Origin: RGIG5327 sp045612485
GTDB taxonomy: Bacteria; Verrucomicrobiota; Lentisphaeria; Victivallales; UBA1829
Length of the DNA stretch: 8,702 nucleotides
Direction of reading: 5' to 3'
Assembly (NCBI GenBank): GCA_045612485.1
Contig: JAZKZE010000024.1
Span: 1 to 8,702 of the forward strand
Shown in pieces: positions 1 to 5,532 of this stretch. The translations under genes and the position numbers were made by a program. Under the pieces are notes generated by a model, which did no database searches, was not told the origin of the DNA, and was given only the letters and a program-made list of their open reading frames with translations. How positions within the stretch are numbered: position 1 is the first letter of the stretch; every line of letters starts with the position of its first letter.

Positions 1-1
1 C

Positions 2-1033
2 CCCTTTGCCGATCCTGCCACCGGGGCGGCACATGCCTGCGGACATCATGCACAGCTTACCCAGATGCTTGCAGCTGCGGAAGCATTGCTTCCCATCGTC
101 AGTGAGCTGTCCGGTTCTCTTGCTTTTATTGCTGTTCCTGCTGAAGAGTTCCAGGCATTGGACTATTGCAGAAAATTGATTGCAGAAGAAAAGATCCGGT
201 ACTGCGGAGGCAAACCGGAATTTATCCGCCTGGGGGTTCTGGATGACATTGATATGGTACTTCTCATCCATGCCGGTCATGATACATTTACACCGGAAAG
301 TTATAACGGCTTCTGTATGAAAGAGATCGTTTTTGAAGGGAGGGCAGCCCACGGCGGCTTGCGTCCCTGGGCGGGGATCAACGCTGCAAGTATGGCAAGA
401 CAGGCATTGAATATGATCGACGCCCAGCGCGATACCTTTGATGATAAAGATTCTGTGCGTATCCACGGCATTATTTCCAATGGCGGCGATGCTGTGAATG
501 TAGTTCCGGCAAAAGCTGTTCTGGAATTACAGATCCGGGCGAAAACCCCGGAAGCGGTGGCAAATGCCTGTAAGACAGTGGACCGGAGCGTGAAAGCTGC
601 GGCAATGGCATTTGGCGGAAAAGTCACCATCCACAATCTTGGCGGTTATATGCCTTATGTGAGCAATGCAAAACTCAATAAAGTCCATGGGGACAATCTT
701 ATGGAACTTACAGGAAAAGTCCAGGGCAATTTCGGTCACAGAGGTTCTTCCACAGATATGGGGGATGTGAGTATGCTTATGCCTGCCCTTCATGCCTACA
801 GCGGCGGATTTGCCGGTTCTCCCCACGGGGCGGATTTTGTTGTGGATGATCCGGTTCTTGCCTATGTGGAAGGCGCGAAATTGCTGGCTATGGATGTGAT
901 CACCCTTCTGGGAGATGATGCCGGAAAAGGAAAAGAGATCGCCGCGGAAAAATCAGTAATGGACAAGGAAAACTATCTCAAATATAAAGAAAGTATGAGT
1001 TCAAAGGAGGAATTCAAGTATGATCAGGCGTGA
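2..1033 (+). CDS. M20 peptidase-family amidohydrolase (AbgB-like), 5' end missing
   Basis: The reading frame is open from base 2, so the gene begins upstream of the window; the ATG at 65 is internal. The visible 343 residues show the M20 metal-site pattern: HACGHH (bases 32-49), PAEE (137-148), AAHGG in the central dimerisation/lid domain, and a C-terminal HRGSSTD stretch followed by PHGADF. Enzymes of this family hydrolyse amide bonds of N-acyl or aminoacyl compounds in the cytoplasm with two divalent metals. The usual HACGHDxH reads HACGHHAQ here; I recall a related HACGHNAQ form in AbgB-like amidohydrolases, so the Cys and second His ligands remain while the following Asp and last His are replaced. 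The gene overlaps the next one by 14 bases and carries that gene's Shine-Dalgarno, which indicates a shared transcript. Family assignment is firm; the substrate is unknown. Confidence 0.9.
   Translation, partial: PFADPATGAAHACGHHAQLTQMLAAAEALLPIVSELSGSLAFIAVPAEEFQALDYCRKLIAEEKIRYCGGKPEFIRLGVLDDIDMVLLIHAGHDTFTPESYNGFCMKEIVFEGRAAHGGLRPWAGINAASMARQALNMIDAQRDTFDDKDSVRIHGIISNGGDAVNVVPAKAVLELQIRAKTPEAVANACKTVDRSVKAAAMAFGGKVTIHNLGGYMPYVSNAKLNKVHGDNLMELTGKVQGNFGHRGSSTDMGDVSMLMPALHAYSGGFAGSPHGADFVVDDPVLAYVEGAKLLAMDVITLLGDDAGKGKEIAAEKSVMDKENYLKYKESMSSKEEFKYDQA
1003..1010 (+). promoter_or_regulatory. Shine-Dalgarno for the hydro-lyase alpha subunit
   Basis: AAAGGAGG lies 9 bases before the ATG at 1020 and inside the last codons of the upstream amidohydrolase gene. 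It supports the ATG at 1020 and thus the 14-base overlap between the two genes, an arrangement compatible with translational coupling. Confidence 0.8.
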
Positions 1034-1922
1034 AACAATTGTTGAGGCAATGTATAATGCCATACGGCTCGGTGCCACAAAGATGCCCCCGGATATCCGG
1101 AAGGCATTGCAGAAGGCTTTGGCGGAAGAAACCGATCCCATGGCGGTAAAACATCTGGAAGTAAGTTTGCAGAATGCGGATATGTCGGAAAAAGGCAATG
1201 GTCTTGTCTGTGCCGATACCGGTTTCCCCATGTATTTTATCCATGCCGGGGCAAAGACCCGGCTGGAAGGCGGATTCGGGATCCTGAAAGAGTGTGCGGA
1301 AGAAGCTACGGCAAGAGCTACTGCCGAATGTTTCCTGCGGCCTACGATGGTACATCCTCTCACCAGAAAAAATCCGGGAAACAATGTCGGTCCGGGTATG
1401 CCCAAAATCGAGGTGGTTTTTGACAGGGATGATGACTCCCTTGAGATCCTTGCCGCTCCCAAAGGAGGCGGAAGCGAGATCTTCGGAACTTTCTACCGTA
1501 TGATGTTCCCTGCTGACGGGGAAGCCGGGATAAAGAAATTTGTCATTGAGTGCATCAAGGATGCCTGTTATGCCGGAAAAGTGTGTCCTCCCGCCATTAT
1601 CGGGGTTGGGATCGGCGGAACAGCCGACTTGTGCATGAGTATGGCAAAAAAGGCGGCTCTTTTGCGTCCCATCGGGAAAACCCATACCGATCCTGAAGCG
1701 GCAAGACTGGAAAAGGAACTTTATGAAGCAAGCCGGAAACTGGGTATCGGACCTATGGGATCCAGAGGGATCAATGCAGTTCTTGCGGTGAATGTGGATG
1801 TGGCAGTCACCCATACAGCGGCTCTGCCGGTGGCGGTAAATGCCCAGTGTATGGTGGGCAGACGATGGATCGCAAAGATCGACGGAAACGGCAATATTGA
1901 TTATACAGGGGAAATGGAGTAA
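1020..1922 (+). CDS. Class I Fe-S hydro-lyase (fumarase / L-tartrate dehydratase type), alpha subunit
   Basis: This 300-residue protein matches the alpha subunit of two-subunit class I fumarases and TtdAB-type dehydratases, which interconvert a 2-hydroxy acid and its unsaturated form using a [4Fe-4S] cluster. The three expected cluster cysteines are visible: C64 in VCADTG, C189 in KVCPPAIIGVGIGG and C277 in AQCMVGRR. Other family blocks present are GPMGSRG near 244-250 and PKGGGSE near 147-153. The usual Gln/Glu before the Asp of C-x-D-T-G is Ala65, while Asp66 is kept. Length agrees with TtdA-like subunits (about 300). The beta subunit starts 4 bases after the stop, so the two should form one enzyme. 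The true substrate (fumarate, tartrate, mesaconate or another acid) cannot be read from the sequence. Confidence 0.92.
   Translation: MIRRETIVEAMYNAIRLGATKMPPDIRKALQKALAEETDPMAVKHLEVSLQNADMSEKGNGLVCADTGFPMYFIHAGAKTRLEGGFGILKECAEEATARATAECFLRPTMVHPLTRKNPGNNVGPGMPKIEVVFDRDDDSLEILAAPKGGGSEIFGTFYRMMFPADGEAGIKKFVIECIKDACYAGKVCPPAIIGVGIGGTADLCMSMAKKAALLRPIGKTHTDPEAARLEKELYEASRKLGIGPMGSRGINAVLAVNVDVAVTHTAALPVAVNAQCMVGRRWIAKIDGNGNIDYTGEME
1916..1919 (+). promoter_or_regulatory. Shine-Dalgarno that sets the beta subunit start
   Basis: GGAG sits 7 bases before the ATG at 1927, overlapping the end of the alpha-subunit gene. The frame is also open from an earlier ATG at 1840, but that start would add 29 residues with no family resemblance, overlap the alpha gene by 83 bases and lack a Shine-Dalgarno. 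This site decides for 1927. Confidence 0.7.
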
Positions 1923-1926
1923 GAAA

Positions 1927-2559
1927 ATGGCAGAAATCAGAGATATCAAACTTCCGATGACGGAAGAGGACATCAAAAGTCTGAAACTTGGAGAAATGGT
2001 AACGGTAAGCGGACTTCTTTTTACCGGACGGAGCCGTTTCCATATCCGCGCCATTGCCGATGATGTATATCCCCCCATCGACTATGAAAAGATCAACTGT
2101 TTCTTTCATGTGGGGCCTGTGATGCGTCAGGATGACGGGGAATGGAAAGTTGTAAGCTGCGAACCCACCAGCAGTATCCGTTTTGAGCGTTACGGAGCGG
2201 ATGTGGTGCGTAAATTTTCCTTGCGTACCCTTATCGGCAAGACCACAATGGGACCCGGTACGGCACAGGCATTGAAGGAAGTGGGCGGTATTTACCTTTC
2301 CAAGATCGGCTTGAGCGGCAATGCCCTGAAAGATCAGGTGAAAAAGGTGCATGATGTGCATTTCCTTGATGAGCTTGGAAAAACGGAATGTACCTGGATC
2401 TATGAAGTGGATCATTTCGGTCCCTTCTTTGTGGCAATGGATTCTGAAGGCAATAATTACTTTGAAGATCTGGCAAGAGAAGCGGAAAGCAAAATGCCTG
2501 AGATCGAAAAAGATCTGGGGATCCCTGCCGGATATGATTATACGGAGGTCAACGGATAA
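1927..2559 (+). CDS. Class I Fe-S hydro-lyase (fumarase / L-tartrate dehydratase type), beta subunit, divergent active site
   Basis: This 210-residue protein is collinear with TtdB-like beta subunits of class I hydro-lyases, which contribute substrate-binding residues to the Fe-S alpha subunit. The family blocks are recognisable but altered. The usual RDxxH block is GRSRFH (34-39), keeping Arg35 and His39 but with Ser for Asp. The usual GPTTSxRM block is EPTSSIRF (79-86), keeping Thr81 and Arg85 but losing the first Gly. The usual GKGxMG block is GKTTMG (104-109), keeping Lys105. The PAGCA-like segment of TtdB is replaced by KIGLSGNA. The late block WIYEVDHFGPFFVAMDSEGN (157-176) is typical. 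The retained Arg, Thr, Arg and Lys argue for a working enzyme and the changes for an unusual substrate. The gene lies directly between the alpha-subunit and AtuA genes, overlapping the latter by one base. Confidence 0.9.
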   Translation: MAEIRDIKLPMTEEDIKSLKLGEMVTVSGLLFTGRSRFHIRAIADDVYPPIDYEKINCFFHVGPVMRQDDGEWKVVSCEPTSSIRFERYGADVVRKFSLRTLIGKTTMGPGTAQALKEVGGIYLSKIGLSGNALKDQVKKVHDVHFLDELGKTECTWIYEVDHFGPFFVAMDSEGNNYFEDLAREAESKMPEIEKDLGIPAGYDYTEVNG

Positions 2560-3917
2560 TGAAAGAAAAAAAGATGATCCGCTATCTTTCCCTCTGCGGA
2601 CTTCTGGGGTATGGTTATGCTCTGGAAAGTCTTGAGAACGCATTGAAGGAAGATCTTGACTTTGTGGGTGTGGATGCAGGCAGTACCGATCCCGGTCCCT
2701 ATTATCTGGGCAGTGGAAAGAATTTTGTGAAGAAATTGCAGGTAAAGAGAGATCTTTCCCTTATCCTGCCGGAGATCAGAAAGAGAAATATCCCTCTTGT
2801 CATCGGTTCTTCCGGCGGTTCCGGGGCTGCTCCCCATGTGAATGAGACTCTGGAGATCATTAAAGAGATCTCTGCGGAAAAAGGGCTTTCCTTCCGTATC
2901 GGCGTCATCTATTCGGATCTTCCGGATGGGTTTGTAAAGAAAGCTGCGGCGGGGCACCTCTTTTCCTGCGGCGGCTCCCCCGACTTTGATCCGGCAATGG
3001 CTGACTCTCTCACTAATGCGGTAGCCCAGTTCGGAACAGGCCCCATCATCGAGGCACTGGAAAAAGGGTATGATATCATCCTTGCCGGAAGATGCTGTGA
3101 TACAGCCGTTTTTGCCTCCTATCCCATCTGGAAGGGATTCAATCCGGGGCTTGCGCTTCATGCTGCAAAGATCGCAGAGTGCGGAGCCTTGTGCGCCAGA
3201 CCGGTAGGGGCGAATGATTCTCTTGTTGTGGAGATGTATGAAGATCATTTTACCGTAGAACCGCCTAATCCGGCAAGAACCTGTACGCCGGATTCTGTTG
3301 CGGCACACTCTCTTTATGAACAGCCCGACCCCAACTGCTTCTATGAACCGGAAGGGAAGATCGATCTTTCCGGATGTACTTTTGAACAGATCGGGGAAAG
3401 AAAAGTTCTGGTGAAAGGCAGTACCCTTGTCCCGGCGGACAAAGAGACCACCAAACTGGAAGGAGCATTCCTTGCCGGTTACCGTGCCATCACCATTGCC
3501 GGATTGCGGGATCCTTCCGGGATCCGTCACCTGAAAGAAATTGAAGAAGGGGTCCGCGCTTCGGTAGCCCAGTCTGCCAACTTTGTGAAAGAGGGGGAAT
3601 ATTCTTTGCGTTTCCTCCGTTACGGGCTGGATGCTGTGACAGGAGATAATGAAAAGGAAAATACTGTTCTTCCCAGAGAAGTGGGACTGGTCATTGAGGC
3701 TGTTGCCTCCACCCAGGAAAAGGCGGATGCCCTTGTGGGACTTGCCCGTTCCAAGGCATTGCATCAGGGATTTCCGGACAGAAAGGCTACTGCCGGCAAT
3801 CTGGCATTTCCTTTTTCTCCTTCCGATTTTTCCGGCGGGGCGGTATATGAATTTGCCTTGTATCACCTGACCGATCTTCCTCTGGAATTTGAAGTAAAGG
3901 AGGTTGTTGTACCATGA
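2559..3917 (+). CDS. AtuA / DUF1446 family protein
   Basis: This 452-residue protein belongs to the acyclic terpene utilisation AtuA (DUF1446) family. Glycine-rich family blocks are visible: GVDAGSTDPGPYYLGSG (37-53), VIGSSGGSGAAPHV (81-94), a DILAGRCCDTAVFA-like segment (172-186) and GANDSLVVEM (217-226). The name comes from the terpene degradation cluster of Pseudomonas, where its reaction is, to my knowledge, not established; nothing else here suggests terpene use, since no geranyl-CoA carboxylase or acyl-CoA genes are visible. No signal peptide or membrane segments are apparent, so it is probably cytoplasmic. The start overlaps the upstream stop (TAATG) and GGAGG at 2544-2548 stands 10 bases before it; an ATG six codons in is a weaker alternative. 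The DUF4387 gene overlaps its end by 4 bases, the usual partner arrangement for this family, suggesting a two-protein enzyme. Confidence 0.9.
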   Translation: MKEKKMIRYLSLCGLLGYGYALESLENALKEDLDFVGVDAGSTDPGPYYLGSGKNFVKKLQVKRDLSLILPEIRKRNIPLVIGSSGGSGAAPHVNETLEIIKEISAEKGLSFRIGVIYSDLPDGFVKKAAAGHLFSCGGSPDFDPAMADSLTNAVAQFGTGPIIEALEKGYDIILAGRCCDTAVFASYPIWKGFNPGLALHAAKIAECGALCARPVGANDSLVVEMYEDHFTVEPPNPARTCTPDSVAAHSLYEQPDPNCFYEPEGKIDLSGCTFEQIGERKVLVKGSTLVPADKETTKLEGAFLAGYRAITIAGLRDPSGIRHLKEIEEGVRASVAQSANFVKEGEYSLRFLRYGLDAVTGDNEKENTVLPREVGLVIEAVASTQEKADALVGLARSKALHQGFPDRKATAGNLAFPFSPSDFSGGAVYEFALYHLTDLPLEFEVKEVVVP

Positions 3918-4216
3918 AATTATATGATGCGGCATTTGTATGCAGAAGCAAGAACGCCGGTCCCTTCCAGGTGACAGTGGATCTGATGTTCAAAGATCTG
4001 CAAATGTATGAAAAAGTATTGAAGAGTCCTGCTTTTACCGTGGAAAATATAAGCAGTATGTATCAGGTCGCCAGTGATAAAGTTGCCATAAAGACTTTTG
4101 AATCGATCCTGACCATCAAAGTGGTTCTTCCCAGGAAATGTTCTTCCGGTTCCCTTCTGGATTCCGATGTTTACGGAAGTCAGCAGCATTTTCCCCTTGG
4201 GGATCTGGAGATCTGA
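3914..4216 (+). CDS. DUF4387 family protein, AtuA partner
   Basis: This 100-residue protein matches the DUF4387 family, which is commonly found next to, or fused with, AtuA/DUF1446 proteins. Landmarks are RSKNAGPF (11-18), where the family pattern is strongest, then a predicted alpha/beta middle, and a C-terminal block DSDVYGSQQHFPLGDLEI (83-100) that closes the protein as in relatives. The length is typical. The start forms an ATGA overlap with the AtuA stop, and AAAGGAGG at 3896-3903 lies 10 bases upstream, so expression is probably coupled in stoichiometric amounts. The function is unknown; a small subunit or accessory factor of the AtuA protein is the natural inference. It is the last gene of the operon. 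Confidence 0.9.
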   Translation: MKLYDAAFVCRSKNAGPFQVTVDLMFKDLQMYEKVLKSPAFTVENISSMYQVASDKVAIKTFESILTIKVVLPRKCSSGSLLDSDVYGSQQHFPLGDLEI

Positions 4217-4224
4217 AAAAAAAG

Positions 4225-4252
4225 AGAGATTTTTCCATAAAGAAAAATTTTT
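4225..4252 (+). terminator. Weak AU-rich hairpin with T-run, possible first terminator of the upstream operon
   Basis: ATTTTTC (4229-4235) can pair with GAAAAAT (4242-4248) around a 6-base loop, and the stem can be extended by A-T and G-T pairs towards 4225 and 4252. Only one G-C pair is present and the T-run overlaps the stem, so termination would be inefficient by itself. It starts nine bases after the DUF4387 stop. Confidence 0.3.
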
Positions 4253-4278
4253 GAGTTGCATAAAATAAAAATTATGCT
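4251..4278 (+). promoter_or_regulatory. Candidate sigma-70-type promoter for the cation transporter gene
   Basis: TTGAGT (4251-4256) and TATGCT (4273-4278) each match four of six consensus -35 and -10 bases, with a 16-base spacer rich in A. The predicted start of transcription would be near 4285, exactly where the 10-bp inverted repeat begins, giving a leader made almost only of a hairpin. In such A+T-rich DNA chance matches are common. Confidence 0.35.
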
Positions 4279-4284
4279 AAATTT

Positions 4285-4316
4285 ATCCCTTAATTTATAT
4301 ATTAAGGGATTTTTTT
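4285..4316 (+). terminator. Perfect inverted repeat plus T7: intrinsic terminator abutting the transporter start codon
   Basis: ATCCCTTAAT (4285-4294) and ATTAAGGGAT (4301-4310) are perfect reverse complements separated by TTATAT, followed by T through 4316. This is the form of a Rho-independent terminator on the + strand, suited to ending the upstream operon, although the stem has only three G-C pairs. The T-run ends directly at the ATG at 4317, and the 3' arm contains AAGGGA, the only Shine-Dalgarno candidate for that gene. The hairpin could therefore also hide the ribosome site in any transcript that includes it. Confidence 0.65.
4304..4309 (+). promoter_or_regulatory. Shine-Dalgarno of the cation transporter, inside a hairpin arm
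   Basis: AAGGGA is followed by seven T and then ATG at 4317. It is the only plausible ribosome site for the transporter, and family members share the N-terminal NLLLKLF-like residues that follow this ATG, so the start is supported. The site is paired in the 4285-4310 stem when that hairpin folds. Confidence 0.55.
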
Positions 4317-5492
4317 ATGCTTACAAATTTGCTTTTGAAACTATTTGTTCCCGGTGCGGATCAAATCCTTACACCGGAAAAACGGGTCCGTTGCGGGATC
4401 ATGAGCGGGATAACCGGGATCGTATGCAATGCTGTACTTGCTGCTGTAAAGATTTGTCTTGCTGTATATGCCGGAAGTATAGCCATTGCTGCCGATGCGG
4501 TAAACAATCTTTCCGATGCGGGAACCGGGATCATTACCGCCATCGGGTTCCGTATTTCCGGAGCCCCGCCGGATGCGGAACACCCTTTCGGACATGGAAG
4601 AACGGAATATGTGGCTGGACTTGTTGTTGCGGTTCTTGTTATGGTGCTTGGAATTTCTTTCCTGAAAGATTCCATCACATCCCTTTTCCAGCCGCAAAAG
4701 ATCAAAGGCGGAACAATTACCATCATTATTTTTGCTTCCACTGTACTGGTAAAATGCTGGCTTTTCTTCTTTTACCGGAAAATAGCCAAACTGCTCTCTT
4801 CCGATGTGATCCGTGCAGCGGCATACGACAGTTTAAGTGACTGTATCGGGACTCTTCTTGTCATTGCCGCCCTGATCGCCTCCCGCTTTACCACCTTTCC
4901 GCTGGATGCCGTTGCCGGGATCATTCTTGCTTTGATGATTTTGTGGGCAGGGGGAAGTATTCTGAAAGATACGGTCAATAAACTTCTGGGGGAACTGCCT
5001 GAACCCGAATTGGTGGAAAAGATCAAAGAAACCATCCTTGCCAGTCCCGGTATTGACGGTGTGCATGATATCATCATCCATAATTACGGGGAAAATTCCT
5101 TTTATGTAACAGCACATGCGGAAATTTCCTGTGAAGGGGATCGGTTTTCCGCCCATGATATTCTGGAAAATGCAGAGATCCTTGTGGAAAAGACTCTTCC
5201 TGTTCATCTGCTTCTTCACGGCGATCCTTACAGCAAAAGCGATCCGGAAGTCATCTATTGGAGAAGCCGTATGGAAAATACGGTTGCAAAATATGATCCC
5301 CAATTCAAACTGTATGATTTCCGTGTAGGAAAAGATGAGAAGGGAAAGGTTTGTACTCTTGCCTATCATCTTCTTATTCCCCATAAATATTCAGTTACCA
5401 AAGAACTTATCCATGCTGATCTGCAAAAAAAGATGCAGGAATACAGTAAGGATCTGAGTCTGGAAATACATTTTCTCAACAGCTATATTTGA
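4317..5492 (+). CDS. Cation diffusion facilitator (CDF) transporter, probably Mn2+ exporter
   Basis: This 391-residue inner-membrane protein belongs to the CDF family of metal/proton antiporters. Six hydrophobic segments lie at roughly 29-51, 53-79, 98-123, 132-152, 163-189 and 194-215, followed by a long cytoplasmic C-terminal region (216-391). The transport-site residues are N63xxxD67 in ADAVNNLSDAG of helix 2 and D171xxxD175 in YDSLSDCIG of helix 5. HPFGHGR (89-95) is the usual loop motif between helices 2 and 3. Zinc CDFs generally use His in this site; N-D/D-D is the pattern I associate with manganese exporters of the MntE type, and the total length near 390 also fits them. Substrate assignment is therefore Mn2+ by inference, with Fe2+ possible. 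Its role relative to its neighbours is unclear; it may be an independent metal-homeostasis gene. Confidence 0.9.
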   Translation: MLTNLLLKLFVPGADQILTPEKRVRCGIMSGITGIVCNAVLAAVKICLAVYAGSIAIAADAVNNLSDAGTGIITAIGFRISGAPPDAEHPFGHGRTEYVAGLVVAVLVMVLGISFLKDSITSLFQPQKIKGGTITIIIFASTVLVKCWLFFFYRKIAKLLSSDVIRAAAYDSLSDCIGTLLVIAALIASRFTTFPLDAVAGIILALMILWAGGSILKDTVNKLLGELPEPELVEKIKETILASPGIDGVHDIIIHNYGENSFYVTAHAEISCEGDRFSAHDILENAEILVEKTLPVHLLLHGDPYSKSDPEVIYWRSRMENTVAKYDPQFKLYDFRVGKDEKGKVCTLAYHLLIPHKYSVTKELIHADLQKKMQEYSKDLSLEIHFLNSYI

Positions 5493-5532
5493 AAAATCAC
5501 ACATAAATAATGAAAGTAATGAAAGGTGAAAT

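Larger units (their letters stand above)
4217..4316 (+). other. Intergenic regulatory region between the hydro-lyase/AtuA operon and the cation transporter
   Basis: This is the only gap of notable size in the window and is very A+T rich. In order it holds an A-tract, a weak hairpin followed by T residues (about 4225-4252), a candidate promoter (4251-4278) and a perfect 10-bp inverted repeat with a T7 tract (4285-4316) abutting the next start codon. I see no small ORF worth calling. Confidence 0.7.

Noticed and set aside
65..67. ATG at 65 as the amidohydrolase start
   Set aside because: The frame stays open to the window edge and encodes the metal-binding HACGHH upstream of this ATG.
1840..1926. 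Earlier start for the beta subunit at 1840
   Set aside because: The extra 29 residues are out-of-frame alpha-gene sequence with no family match, and the Shine-Dalgarno points to 1927.
1014..2643. Two - strand open frames opposite the hydro-lyase subunits
   Set aside because: They lie opposite two genes with clear cluster and active-site motifs and give low-complexity, unrecognisable proteins.
2538..3935. Open frame of 465 codons on the - strand
   Set aside because: It is antisense to the AtuA gene and resembles no family.
4217..4316. yybP-ykoY type manganese riboswitch before the CDF gene
   Set aside because: The region is too short and too A+T-rich, and I see none of the conserved loop sequences of that class; only simple hairpins are visible.
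4256..4840. Open frame of 194 codons overlapping the CDF gene in another frame
   Set aside because: The translation is a cysteine- and histidine-rich shadow of the CDF coding sequence, and its start lies in the A+T-rich leader without a ribosome site.
5493..5532. Promoter or terminator between the CDF and DUF4838 genes
   Set aside because: The 40 bases are A-rich but contain no convincing inverted repeat with T-run and no well-spaced promoter boxes, so co-transcription is the simpler view.
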